Part shown: one piece after another, positions 1 to 11,683 of the stretch
How positions within the stretch are numbered: position 1 is the stretch's first letter
Layout: every line of letters begins with the position of its first letter
Assembly (NCBI GenBank): GCA_029204225.1
Contig: CM055108.1
Span: 148,217-212,216 of the forward strand
DNA length: 64,000 bases
DNA from: Diphasiastrum complanatum
Taxonomy: Eukaryota; Streptophyta; Lycopodiopsida; Lycopodiales; Lycopodiaceae
Direction: 5' to 3'
Notes under the pieces: model-generated
What the model was told of the DNA's origin: nothing
Seen by the model: the letters and a program-made list of their open reading frames with translations, nothing else
Database searches by the model: none
Made by a program: the position numbers and the translations under genes

Positions 1-89
1 GGACTTGGGGAGACTTTGTGGTCCTTTAGTGAGAAAGGAGCAAACATAGATTGTACAGAATGCCATTCAGATGGCAATACTAATGAAAC

Positions 90-205
90 CAAGGTTTACA
101 CCCCAATTCGAACAGGTCGATTCAAACCGGCCGGTTTGAACCATTCTTTGAGGTTTGAACCGGCAGAGCCAGGTTCAAATCGGAAAACGGTTCAAACCTA
201 TCTTT
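90..205. repeat. Palindromic repeat cluster
   Basis: A perfect 20-bp palindrome (TTCAAACCGG followed by its reverse complement) lies at 121-140. Degenerate copies of the GGTTTGAACCGG unit follow at about 151-200 in both orientations. No gene overlaps it. It could be the end of a DNA transposon or a hairpin-forming repeat; the sequence alone does not decide. Confidence 0.7.
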
Positions 206-540
206 TCCACTTTTTCAAAAAACAATAATTTTCTCTGATGTACAAGTCATATATTCACTATACATATACTTAATAGCTAAACAAATTCCTCTGAATTTAC
301 AGATATCAGGATAATTAGATCTCTTGTGACCTATCGTATCAAAACATAATGACCCAAGTTTAAGAGACCTGCAGTAAGTTGTAACCATATCCTGGGTACA
401 AGGATCTGCTTGCTAAGGAGACTGTGGATTTGGAACTTGCCACTTGGAACTTAGGGTTTAGGATTATAACTAAAATTTAGAGCTCAGAGCTGATAATAGT
501 GACTAGTGGACTAGTCTCAGTCTGATATGGATAATAGCTG

Positions 541-725
541 TTGTGCAGTCCTGTGAGAGAAACCTGGATAGGCTCTGCAGTGGTCTAGAGTTTATCCAAA
601 AGTCTCAAACACCAACCTCTCCAACTGTGCAAAGGAGAGTCAATTCCTCTTCTTCGTGTGAATCAGGGAATGGACACTCTAGTTTCTCTCACAAGCGGCT
701 GCTGTGCAGTCCTGTGAGAGAATCC
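541..725 (+). repeat. Separated 20-bp direct repeat
   Basis: The same 20 bases starting TGTGCAGTCCTGTGAGAGAA occur at 543-562 and 703-722, exactly 160 bp apart. The second copy is preceded by CTCTCACA, complementary to its end, so it may also form a small hairpin. The rest of 230-848 shows no gene. Confidence 0.6.
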
Positions 726-848
726 TGATGGCAAGGCGACACAATTTGGGGACATCAAACCCAAACTTCGACCACCATGACACGGGACGCAGCTTGCCTG
801 AATCACAATTCAAGGGGCAGGTAGTACTAGCAAGTTGCAACCAAGTCC

Positions 849-1975
849 CTACAATACGATTGAGTAATTGTTTAAACTGTAATGGACCATGGTCAGTTTA
901 TTACTGTCTCTCAAAAGCGTCGGGCCAGAGGCGAACTCCAAGGTCTCCTTCCTAAAAATCTGGAGCTCATCCAGCAGGTTAGCTTGCTCGCGTACATCAG
1001 GATAGACTCGTGAGATATAGGCATTCCAGCCATCCCTGAGCTCCCTATCTGTGTACTGCTCCTCGTTCCTCCAAAGTGGATGGAGTATGTGGGCCATAGC
1101 ATGCAGGGGCTTATGAAACCACTCCCACCTGCTCCGCCAAAGGAGCCGGACCTCCTCAAGCCTACAAGAATCAAGATGAAGGCACATTGATAATTATAGT
1201 ACATACTACATATTACATACTACATTTGAAATTTGAATCTTCAATCTTCAATCATGAATGTTAATGGTGATTCATATTTCAAACATTAGTTACAAGTTAC
1301 AACTTAGAAGTTTCAAGTTAGTACCAACTAGTTACTAGTAACTACTAACTAGTAAGGCTTAAGTAATAAGCGTCAGCGATATACGTCTTTGGGCTAATGG
1401 GTCCAATGTGCAGCCCTCTTGATCTGTAAGGTGCAGCCCTCTCGATCTGTAAGGTGCAGAACAGTGTAGATAGGCTGTAGGCCCACCACAATGGATCGTG
1501 CCTCATCCCAAAATGATGAAAACGTAATGGTCCGCTCGAATCTCTTACTCCTGGGCTCCTGGGATTGCCCCCACTGCACCCACTCAACGGTAGCAACCCT
1601 CTACCTCAAGCCCTGATGAACTTTCAGCAGTCGTTCCAGGACTAGGAACATAGATGCAAACCTGCACAGGGCACAAGTGACAAGCTCTAACTTCTGACAA
1701 CACAATACATGCATGAAATATGATGCACTGCATTGAAAATTCAAGAGTAGGTACATTGAACATTCAGTGCTCACAAAGTTAAAAACTACAATAGCCATTA
1801 CTAGTAACTAAACAGTAAATACTTACCAACAGAAGCGCACTCAAATTTGAGTTGCAACTTGCATACCTGGTGGGGGCAGGTCTCAAGACATCCAAGGTGA
1901 ACTATCTCCTGAACATGGCCAGGACCCTGGGCCTCTTGGTGACGAATCTCACCAAGGACCGTGCAGTACGTGGAT
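849..1975 (-). pseudogene. hAT-like transposase relic
   Basis: Read from high to low coordinates on the minus strand, separate frames give a collinear set of blocks typical of plant hAT-related transposases. These are a RFVTKRPRVLAMFR block near 1930-1970, a RFASMFLVLERLLKV block near 1610-1670, FWDEARSIVVGLQPIYTVL near 1450-1530, and a helical W-x-W-FHKPLHAMAHILHPLW block at 1080-1150. In the family these belong to the region between the BED zinc finger and the C-terminal dimerisation domain. The frame changes between blocks and an in-frame stop falls near 1920, so it is a dead fragment. No BED finger, hATC domain or terminal repeats were found. Assignment is from remembered family patterns. 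Confidence 0.65.
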
Positions 1976-2099
1976 CTCACAGGGATTTCTCGTAAAGTAA
2001 ATTGTTTTTGCTTATGAAAAATTTTGCTTACATTAGTGGATGTATTCTGCTACAGATTGTAGTCTATATATGTGCTTGTGTACAAGGTTCAGTCTAGAT

Positions 2100-2647
2100 C
2101 TCCGGATTTATAGGAGACAAATAAATCTATTGAGATTCAGATGGATTGCTGATTTCTTGCATGAGATGCTAGAAATGGGGCTTTTAACTCATTAGAGTAA
2201 CTGCAGTTTTCTGAATTGAGTTATAATTGTCTGAGAGATTGTGGTTATTAAATTGTTGTGTCTTGGAATATTTGGATGTTCTAAAAATATTCGTACCAAC
2301 AAGCATTATTATCTACAAGGAATTGTGGACAAATTTTAGACTATGATTAAATTGGAATTTCTTCAGCTTTCGGACATGGTCTCTGAATAAAGCGTTGATT
2401 CACCCAGGGATTCGTGTGATTACATGAAGGTGATGTCTTTTAAGAGATGGTCAACCCATTCGGAAGATTCATAGCTTAGTCTATCTTGTTGGATTCTGAG
2501 TTAGTACTCCTATGTAGAGGCAAGCGATAGAAGAATTGTTGCATCTATGAGCACTTTTTCCAGATGGGTAAAAGTTGACGGCTTAAGGAATAATTCCATG
2601 TCTTCCTTTCCCGTTCTGAGGACAGAACCTATTTAAGGGGGGAAGAA
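2100..2647 (+). pseudogene. Ty3/Gypsy pol 3' end, decayed
   Basis: A disrupted reading ending HVFLSRSEDRTYLRG resembles the chromodomain-like C terminus of plant Gypsy polyproteins. It stops directly before a purine-rich tract (about 2634-2647, AAGGGGGGAAGAA), the polypurine tract that primes plus-strand DNA synthesis. The sequence is full of stops and cannot be expressed as a polyprotein. Its position just inside a 3' LTR supports the call more than its residues do. Confidence 0.45.
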
Positions 2648-3110
2648 TGTTACGGCCATATTCAGCTAAGGATTTGGAATACTCCTAATATGGTAGATCG
2701 GCCCTCCGGTATTCGAGATTGTTGGTTACGCCTCGATTTAATTCCATGTCAAGGCCAGTTTGTAACTAATAACCTTGAGAGGACCCAGACACTCCTATTG
2801 AGACTTGTGGAGTAGTGTATGGCTTGTGACGGCTGTATGCATGAGGATAGCATGGGATATGTGACCTATGTTTAGATGGACTACATGGGAGGTTGCATGG
2901 GTGCATACAGGCTTCCTACCCCTATGTATACTAGAAGGGACACGGCCTTCTCCATTCTAAGCTTTTGCCCTTGGTTGCTAGCTTCTCTCCTCTCCTCAGG
3001 TATTCACTTGCCATGGCTCGGGGGTGAGGTGTTCGGATACATCTCAGTTGGATGGGTGGTTTGGCTCCCCCCAATCTCTTCTTGGTGTTGATCCTATCCT
3101 CATCTTAGTA
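2648..3110 (+). repeat. Gypsy 3' LTR
   Basis: It begins TGTTACGGCC immediately after the polypurine tract. It shares an ordered set of short blocks (GATCGGCCCTCCG, CCTTGAGAGGACC, GTGGAGTAGTG, TGTATGCATG) with the minus-strand LTR at 38273-38739, so both are diverged copies of one family. The right end is approximate, placed from the matching tail of the other copy. Confidence 0.6.
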
Positions 3111-3129
3111 GCTTTCCTGGTTGGTCCTT

Positions 3130-3800
3130 ACACTCTACATGGTGCTACTATGTTTCAGAAGATAGACTTGAAACATCATCGGGTTAAATTTCATGAAGAG
3201 GATGTCCATAAAACTGCCTTCCAAACTCAATTTGGTTAATATGAGTATCTTGTGATGCCCTTTGGTTCAACTAACACCCCAACTACACTCATGATGTTGA
3301 TAAATGATTTGCTTACACCGTATATTGGTAAGTTTGTTGTGATTTTACTGATCGCATCCTGACTTGCAATGCAAGTGATGTCAAGTATATGACTCAAATT
3401 CGGAATGCTTTGTCAACTTTCAGGGAGAACATCTTGTTCGCCAATGTTAAAAAGAGTGAACTATCTAAGAAGAAGATTGAATATTGAAGTCATATTGTGT
3501 TTACTGACGAAGTAAGATAGGATCATAAGGAAGTTGTTGTAATCGTTGTGTGGCTGTCTATGCCAACTAACTTAAGGTCATTACAATCTTTCCTTAGATT
3601 GGTTGTTTATATAGAAAATACTTTAAAGGATTACTCCATGGTCGCAATGCCTATTTTGATAGACATGACTATAAAGAATAAGATTGTTGAGTGGACTAAG
3701 CTTCAACCAACAAGCTTTGATCAATTATAGAAAGTTATCACTGAGTGTTTCACTCCTGAAATTATAGACCCCACAAGAAATTTTCCATTTCTCTAGGTGA
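3130..3800 (+). pseudogene. Ty3/Gypsy reverse transcriptase fragment
   Basis: The residues FQKIDLKHHRVKFHEEDVHK, then an interrupted YEYLVMPFGSTNTP block near 3240-3280, match the palm region of Gypsy reverse transcriptases (usual pattern F-S-K-I-D-L-K-x-G-Y-H, then P-F-G-L-T-N-A-P). The catalytic Y/F-x-D-D motif is not readable. Later frames near 3540-3720 resemble the connection and RNase H start. Stops and frameshifts make it a relic. It lies just downstream of the LTR at 2648, so it is either a second copy or a rearranged one. Confidence 0.7.
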
Positions 3801-3953
3801 GGGCTCTCATTAAACAGCTTTGTTTCATGTCTTTTTATCTTATTATTATGCAAGCTACTTGTCTTGGAAAGTTGAGTCATAGTAGGGCATGCATCATATT
3901 AGTTTTCATATCCTAAGCTTGTAGAAACGTATCTGAAGCGTAACAATCCTCAC

Positions 3954-6642
3954 CTCGTTGTTGTATGTGACTCGCTCAGAAAAAGATTGTTTAAGGTTGT
4001 CCATCTGCTGAATGCACTGCTGCTCCAAGTTCAATGGTTTTTCTTCAAGTTTCTGATAAAGCATGGACGATAGAAGGATTTGCACTTTTAACGGATTTGT
4101 GGCTTATGATGGAGCAGTCATCTCTCATTTGTGCCTTAAGTGTCAACAATTGACAAGAATTATTACTCAAAGATAGATATTGATAGCATACGAGCACTTC
4201 GTGTTATCTTACTTGAGCTAGTTGTTTGATTTGTTGCTTATTTGAATTTAGATCCTTCAAAGCCGTCTCCAAATCAAGTTGCATCCTCACAATCTCTGAA
4301 AGATGGATGATGATGTAGTTAACTAACTATGCATTCATCAAGCATCGAGCAATTAAAACAAAGATTAAAAAACTTTAAATACTTAGATGACTCACATATT
4401 GAGATTGTAAAATGACATTCTTTTAAAATAGGTGAGGTAGATGGGCAAGTTTCTACAATTCTGCTCTGGAATTTCACGCAAGTCTGAAACTCTACGTTTT
4501 AAAATGTGATGCATCTATGATACCACGATGGACCATTGTTTTGTCAAATCTCCATCTTCTTGTTCCTTCGAGTTAAAAAGAAACTACTTATGAGCATAAT
4601 GTGACTTTCTACGATATGACTCTATTTCCATCTTCTCATTATATGGACCCAATCGCTCTAACGGCCTAGAGATTGCAATTCATAAATTACATTTTGAAGT
4701 ATATTATGATATAAACATCAACTATTAAACGTAGGCTGACCTATTCAAATTGATCTACATTTTGTGAATGAATGGTTATCATTTGATTACATGTTGAAAC
4801 CCTCAATTACAAATTTAACATTGAGGTACGGAGATATAGTATCTAGAACACTTTTACGTGGATCCAAGAATATCAACTCCAAAGCAACCAATTAGTTGAT
4901 TATTGAACCTTAGACTTCATTTTTAGCCACAATATACACTTGGAACAAATTTCCATTAGTACTTTGGAATAAAATGAAACTTGTTAAAACCTCTTCTAAT
5001 CACCTAAGCAAAGCTAAAGGATGAACCCAATTCTTAAAGATCATCTAGTCCAGGCAAAGCTAGTGAGATGGTTGCTCAGATAATAATATAGCTAGTGTGT
5101 TTTCATGAGATTAGCTCCCAGGCTCCAAGGTGAACTTAGATTCATCAGCGCTATGGAGGGATGGTGAGTCACAGATCTAGTGTTTCTTGTGGGTGTGACC
5201 TGATGGCAATCTTTGGGGGGGGTAATCCAAGTACTTTGCCCATGGGCACAAATTGTCTCCCAATGAAAACTACTTTACTTGCATTTTAAATGAAATGGAC
5301 CCTCATCAAAAACATTTTGAAAAAATAACAAGTTCACAAGTACCAACCTCGTTTCATGTCTACAAGGGCTATTTCTAAGGCTTCCTTCAATTCCTTTGTG
5401 AGACAATTCAGTCCTGTGTTCTCGCATGTGTTTGGTACTCTTCTACTTTCCCATTGAACATCGACACCTGTCTGAAGTAGAAAAAAATTAATATACTAAT
5501 TGGTACTCATGAACAATTATTCAATATCTAATGAAGCAATCTCAAATTGACGCCTAAGTTGCATTATTTTCCTTGAAATCTCATAGATTGAGCAAAAACA
5601 TACAATTGTTTGAAGCTTTTATGTAGGGTAAAATCCTTAGGAGAGGACATAAGGGGATTGGAGCACAACTTCTATGCATAGTGAAAAGTCCCCGCCCAAG
5701 GAATTTCCCCATTTTAAGAACCTAGGGTTTGAGGGTAGTAGCTGAAGGGCTTGTATTCTTAAAACAAGGAAATTCCCAATGGCTGAGATTTTGACGACGT
5801 AGAAATGGTTATAAGCTTTAGTTTTATCTTTGTTATTTTGATTTAACTTGCTCACTATGAGCTTTGGTAAAAATTGGTCACAGGTTCTATAAAGCCCATA
5901 GGTGTAATGTCCCGGGCTTAAAAGAAGGTTTTTATGAAGTATAATGCCCTCAAAATACTAAAAAAAATAAGAACATTATGGTATAGCACAAAGGCCTTGC
6001 TTTTAGGATGGTATTTTGCAAAAATGTATGCTTATACTGATGTTCTCTGTGTTCATTCATAAATATTCGTGTTTTGATTATTTGGCCGCATGCCCTACTT
6101 TGCATGAATTATAACATGATTTAAAGTGCCTATCTTGTACTATAGCCACTCTTCAGCATTTTAGCCACCTCCTTTTCAGTTTCACAATTGGACAAACTAC
6201 ATTGACCAGCTTGAACACTTAGTATTATTGCCTTTGCAAGACAAGGCCAAAAACACTCCAGGTTTTTACAGATAGTGAAATAACAACTTACAGCCAGTGG
6301 GACTAGTCCTTCCTCCTCTACTACGTTGATGGGCGTCGTCGAAGATTCACCCAAAGGCTTCTGAGGCCGACCTGCAAAGACATACAAATGCTTAAAATGC
6401 TAACTGACCAGAGACTGTGTGTATTGGCACGGTTCACAATTTTGAGCTTTCTGAAGGAAAAATCAGGTGCTGCATCATATTACCTGAAGCCAGGGCAGCA
6501 GCATTGCTTGATCGTTTGCCCGAAAAAATAATCTGCTCCAGCTTATGTATGCGCGCCTGCTCTGTCTTCCTGTCGTAATACACCTTTGCTTGGACTGTTT
6601 TCTTCACTTCGCTATTGCTTCCGCTGCTGTCGTCCAAGGCGC

Positions 6643-6646
<4 letters not shown>
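3954..6646 (-). CDS. Five-exon coiled-coil protein gene, function unknown
   Basis: Minus-strand exons are 6646-6484, 6371-6292, 5471-5348, 4295-4213 and 4052-3954. Each junction has GT/AG and the phases (1, 0, 1, 0) agree throughout, giving about 183 codons with no stop. The start ATG at 6646 begins MGALDDSSGSNSEVKK. Exon 2 contains GRPQKP, a weak AT-hook-like core. Exons 3-5 are charged and heptad-rich (KELKEALEIALVDMKR, then EIVRMQLDLETALKDLN), predicting a coiled coil. Exon 5 ends at a good donor (GAG|GTGAGG), but no later exon is visible before the Gypsy fragment at 3130-3800, so the 3' end is missing, lies beyond the insertion, or the frame simply reads on 16 codons to a stop. I do not recognise the family. 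The ordered phases make a chance assembly unlikely. Confidence 0.65.

Positions 6647-6692
<46 letters not shown>
6647..6692. repeat. (CT)n microsatellite in 5' leader
   Basis: About 23 CT units (GA on the minus strand) directly abut the start codon of the coiled-coil gene, so its transcript would have a GA-repeat leader ending at the ATG. GA/CT runs are common in plant 5' leaders and promoters. A matching GA-rich tract lies further upstream at 6781-6860. Confidence 0.9.
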
Positions 6693-6699
<7 letters not shown>

Positions 6700-6780
6700 T
6701 ACAAGGGAAAGGGGGAATAACGGTTGTATTTTTTAGTACTTCATAACCCCATTTGGCTTTCCCGTGTGCCCTCGTGGGGG

Positions 6781-6860
6781 AGAAAGAGAGAGAGAGAGAG
6801 AGAAAGAGAGAAGTCGTGACACAAGGAGAGAAATAGAGAGAGAGAGAAAGAGAGAAAGCC
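6781..6860. repeat. Imperfect GA-rich tract
   Basis: Interrupted GAGA/GAAAGAGA purine tract about 130 bp upstream of the minus-strand start at 6646. It could act as a GAGA-type promoter element; nothing else supports function. Confidence 0.75.
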
Positions 6861-6959
6861 TGAGATATGTCAATAGTAAAAAATTTGCATTCCTCTTGCC
6901 TTTTGCATGCATTTCTAGGCTCTCAACCTACCGACGCACCAAGGGACGCACCAAGGTCT

Positions 6960-8500
6960 AGGCCCTTCTAATGTGCAAGCAAAGCAAATTGGTCAAGGCC
7001 AATCCAGATGGCTTCACATGGAGGAAGGAGTTAGCCAACTCCTAAGTTCTCTTGAGCTTATTCTTATACACAATGCCAATGTGTGAAGCCAATTGATCAA
7101 GGATGGTGTGATTGACTTCACACAACAAAAGGAGTTTAGATTGCACCTTTTGTAACTGTGAAATAGGAGGAGTCTACTTTACACCAATTCGTAGGAGTCC
7201 TCCACCAAAAAGTTCACTAAATTGGAAAACTTTCTAGACTATGATCTAGCATTTGGGTGACGTGTTTGACAATGCAAAGAGAGAACCATGACTTGATTTC
7301 ACAGTGTTGAATCAGCCTCTTGAGATATCATAAACTTATTATCATACACAATGCACGTGATGAGCCAGGCTCTTTCAACCCATGGAACAATGAAAGCATG
7401 TCTCACCCATGTATGTTACATGCACTAGCAAGTAATCTCAACAAAATTCAGTCACTTGTAAAAGGTTGTTCTATTTTCTTTTGTTTGGAATTTTAGTTCT
7501 ACTCCAAACTCATCATGTCATAGCCATTAAAGTTTGTCAAATCCTAGCAAGGTTCAAAGGTTTGCAATTATACTCACAATTCGAGCTAGAGAGATCAACT
7601 TTGAATCTCTACATTTTTATTTAGGATTCGAGTAGTAGGAAATCCATATTTGAATATCTGAATTTTATACTCATTATTGAAGTAGTAGGAATTCTATCAA
7701 GTTTGAAACTCCAAGCAGTCGAAATTTGTTAAATTTTCCTTCAAATTTCACCTGAATATGGCTTGAATTTTGTTGCAAATTTTGTCTGAATCTATCTGCA
7801 ATTGTATTCAAACATGTTCCACATTCAAATTTAACCTTCATCTGACATTCAAATTCAACCTTTCACACTCCTTCAGTTGAAATTTGAACTTTATTCAAAT
7901 CTCACATGTTTCTACTAGAGTGTCCAAAGTAAATTTCCTACACTCTTTGGCAAAAATATACCATTGTCTCTGTCACACTTTTAAAGATGACTTTTTGACG
8001 ATGATCATGTATGAAAACCAATATACATTAACTACAATCCAACCACCGAACCTATACTATTCTTAGATAGTAGGCTTCATGGTATTTCTACATATAGAAG
8101 CCAAAATTGGCATCTAAGACAAGCAATCAAGTAGTTGTTTATTGTAGCCCTAGCTACAAGCTTTCAAGTTACTTGAAACTCCATAGAGTTTTATTTTTCT
8201 GTTCTCTAAAGTTTAGACAACAAAACACATTTTTTATCAATTTTCTTAGTGATTAATCCTTAGACTTAGATTATGATCTTGAGCTCTATAACTCTCAGTT
8301 CTTATAACACTAGACATAGGAAATTTAGTTCAGATTATGTAAGATATAAAGCTCAAGATTACTCATTTCAATTGAGTATAGCGAATTTTCATGATTGATG
8401 ATTTTTCTATGTAACTTAGTCTATAAAAATTATTGATTCATGTATTTTCTCAACTATTGGTAAATGCAGTATTGTGAGTTCTCCTTTCATCACAATTTCC
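6960..8500. other. No gene seen
   Basis: AT-rich sequence with only short open frames on either strand and no recognisable domain, RNA or LTR boundary. A few short repeats of TTCAAATTT and GTAGTAGGAA occur around 7600-7900. Confidence 0.6.
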
Positions 8501-8520
8501 ATCACTTTTTTCCTCTAAAG

Positions 8521-8655
<135 letters not shown>

Positions 8656-9220
8656 ACTTGACAAGTCAAGACCAAACCCTTTGAACCCTTTTATTTTATA
8701 GCATAACAGGTAAAAGAAAAGTTGTATAAATTCATACAATACCAAGTACCATAAAGCGAAGCAAGTTTTAGGATACCCAGCTATTACCTGCCACCATCCC
8801 ACAACACAAACCGTACGAGTTAGTACAGTGGGGAAGACAGGTGTTGTGGCTGAGCATCAGTTGTCAATCCATGTCCAAAACAAGATTCAGTACTTTATTA
8901 GCATAGATTTACTTGCATAACATACGTCCAATCTTCCCAACCATAGTTTACTTTACTAGCAATAAGTTTTGTCCTAGGTACCAAACTGTATCAGGGAGGA
9001 AGCCATACTGATCAGTCTTTGGGCATAAGCAATGTATGAAATTTACAGAGTAACTTTTAACAAATGTATAAAGCTTTCATTTTTTTTAAACATACAACAA
9101 GGTACGGTTCAGATATAGTGTTAGATGCCAGGGCAGATCTGTGTCATACTGACCCATCAAACTCCATGAAGCCTTATTAGAGTTCGAACTCTATGAGGCT
9201 TGGGCAAATCCATGCCATTC

Positions 9221-9421
9221 AAGCTTCCAAGTAAAAAAAACATATTCACAAGTCTAGCATACTAAATGCTACCAAATTTTGCTTTTACCTAGCAGTTCTG
9301 CAACTTGTAATCTCATCTTTCTACGTTAAAACCATCCTAGAACTTTATTCAGCATTCATTATAATGTTTATTGGACGGTACTATACAATCCAAACAATAC
9401 ATCTTAAAACATGTCATGTGT
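9221..9421 (+). repeat. Local duplication, copy 1
   Basis: About 200 bp starting AAGCTTCCAAG, with high identity by eye to 9654-9850 (shared blocks CACAAGTCTAGCATACTAAA, ATGCTACCAAATTTTGCT and CAATACATCTTAAAACAT). No coding potential. This copy ends CATGTGTG without a GA expansion. The surrounding 8651-9220 and 9422-9653 show no gene. Confidence 0.85.
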
Positions 9422-9653
9422 GTTAGGAGGGCAATATCATCTCGTATAGTTATGTGTACTATCAATAGCAATTTCTATTGTAAAGAATCTAAATACAAGT
9501 TTTTATAAGAGAACTTCAATTTTCACATATGGTATTCAATACGAAGTTTCGTATTGCTTCATACCTGTATGCGTGGTGATGACATCTCCTAAGAACTACC
9601 CATCCTTCAACAAGTAGGCAGCACACCTTCCTTATATACTAATGATTCAATTC

Positions 9654-9848
9654 AAGCTTCCAAGAACCGAAACCTATTCACAAGTCTAGCATACTAAATG
9701 CTACCAAATTTTGCTAACCTAGAAGTTCTACGACTTGTAATTGCATCATTCTACGTTAAAATCATCTTAGAACTTATTTGGCATTCAGTATAAGGTTTAG
9801 TGGACAGTACTATACAATTCAAACAATACATCTTAAAACATTTCATGT

Positions 9849-9850
<2 letters not shown>
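9654..9850 (+). repeat. Local duplication, copy 2
   Basis: Second copy of 9221-9421, 433 bp downstream in the same orientation. It differs by scattered substitutions and small indels. Its 3' edge, CATGTGT, runs straight into a long GA array that copy 1 lacks. Confidence 0.85.

Positions 9851-9935
<85 letters not shown>
9851..9935. repeat. (GA)n microsatellite
   Basis: About 42 uninterrupted AG units at the end of duplication copy 2. The 300 bp between it and the LTR at 10281 show no gene. Confidence 0.97.
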
Positions 9936-9938
<3 letters not shown>

Positions 9939-10280
9939 CTTGAAATGTTGCACTCGCACCTCTATCATTATTGTGCATATGTGATTGCAAATGAGCTTGA
10001 TGGACTCTACTTAATCACCTTGAGACACATCCACACTTATTAGAAAAAAAACAAACAAGGAGTTGAAAAACAATAGTGATAATAGAATGTGCCATATGTG
10101 TCCACACTTATGACAAATAGACCATTTGTAAATGGACAAAGCATGTCGTAAGGGGATAAGTGATGCACGTGTAGTCCTCTTTAGATGATGCGTACATAGA
10201 GCCTCCCATGCAGAAATATTCAAGAACTAGCACAATGAATAATCTCTCTCATCATGTAGTTAGAATTAAAGTAGAATCAT

Positions 10281-10530
10281 TGTGCTACTGTACTATGGGT
10301 CCTATCAGTTGATAAGGATCAGTTGGCCTCGCCACGAGGCAAGTCGACGGGACACGCATCCCGCCAACGGCAACCTGGGTCATGCATGAGTTGCCTGAGT
10401 GAACAACTATATGTATAGTGTAATTTCATTTTGAGAAATATAGTTGCTATGTGAGCTTGCTGAGGAGAGTGTTTTCTATCTGTGTTAATGTGTACCATGA
10501 TCTGTGTTCCTGTTCGAAGCAAATTCTAAG
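10281..10530 (+). repeat. Outer Copia 5' LTR
   Basis: Begins TGTGCTACTG and ends AAATTCTAAG, followed by TTGGTATCAGAGC. Hand alignment to the 3' LTR gives 24 mismatches over about 250 bp, of which 22 are transitions. Confidence 0.9.
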
Positions 10531-10531
10531 T

Positions 10532-10543
10532 TGGTATCAGAGC
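10532..10543 (+). promoter_or_regulatory. Primer-binding site (tRNA-Met type)
   Basis: TGGTATCAGAGC, the usual initiator tRNA-Met complement in plant Copia elements, one base after the 5' LTR. The interrupting element begins at 10550, just behind it. Confidence 0.9.
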
Positions 10544-10549
10544 CGTAGA

Positions 10550-11250
10550 TGTGAAGAATTGCCAAAAATTGGCAAATCTAGCTTGATCAAAAACCATGTA
10601 GAATTGTGAAAATTGTGTACACAAGTGGGTTCCACACATGTGAGGCCATGATGCCACGTGGGAAACCCATTCTAATGTAGTTTAGGTCAAGTCAAGAGAG
10701 TTGGTCATGTCTATTTGGTGGTCATCCCTACTTTATAGGACCTACACCTAAGTTTAAGGTGAAAATTTGACCAACTAGCTACCTACCAAGCATAACTCTA
10801 GGATCTAGGCTAGGGTTTCATTTTAGGGCAAGAAGGGTGAATTAACTTCCTTATTACATGCTGGAAATCCACCTAACTTCAAGAAGGAAGTCGAATCTGC
10901 TATGTATTCCCTCTCTCCATAGTGAGAAGATAGAAAATTTTTGGAGCTCATTGGCAATCTCAAGCTAGTTCACTATGTACATTGAGTTTTTGTGATTCAA
11001 ATGAAACCAAATCAATTTCTACTTGTTTCTCAGGTTTAAGGACATACTACAGCCTGTAGTACACACGTGTGGGCTCGTATTTCAATGTTGATCAATGCTT
11101 CTGATTGTGAATGCTTGTTGTTTGTCAAATTGCCAATCTAGATCAACTTTTTTGTGTCTAGTTTTTTGATAGATTGTTAAGCAAGCATCCAATCACTCTT
11201 GTGGATCTTTTGTAGATCCATTTATGGTCCTAAAGTACAGTACTTTCACA
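10550..11250 (+). repeat. Inner element 5' LTR
   Basis: Starts TGTGAAGAATTGCC and ends TACTTTCACA. It contains CACATGTGAGG, CCACGTGG and, near 11063, CACACGTGTG G-box-like palindromes, preceded by a TACTACAGCCTGTAGTA dyad. At 701 bp it is full length compared with the truncated 3' copy and with the solo LTR at 42530-43219. Confidence 0.92.
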
Positions 11251-11262
11251 TGGTATCAGAGC
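11251..11262 (+). promoter_or_regulatory. Primer-binding site (tRNA-Met type)
   Basis: TGGTATCAGAGC directly after the CA end of the LTR. Confidence 0.9.
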
Positions 11263-11683
11263 CAATTACAAGAGCATAAGCCATTGATCTAATGCAAATC
11301 CATTTTTAGCAAGTTTTGTGCTAAAAACTAGTATTGAGAGGGCAAGCTAGAATCTTGATTTTGGTGAGGAGATTTGATCCCAAACTTGGTAGGGGTCCAA
11401 ATCCGTACTATCCACATGTGTGGTCATCTCTTAACCTGCATATAATTCATGGTATTCATTTGATCCAAAGAAATTCAATTTGTGAGCTTTTGATGTAATT
11501 TTTGGTGGAAATCTTAGGATAAGCTAACAAGATTGAGTGCCATTGATTAGATTTGACTTAGGGTCATGAGATCTATTTAATCTAGCCTGAAATCAGGTCC
11601 TCTAAACTTGTTTTATAGGTCTTGAAAGTACATCAAAAAGTGTGAAAGAGATTAAGTCATTTTTTTGTCCAAAAATAGCCAAA

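Noticed and set aside
5637-5855. 72-codon minus-strand frame as an extra exon of the coiled-coil gene
   Set aside because: Exons 2 and 3 already join in phase 0, and this frame has no good splice sites or similar composition.
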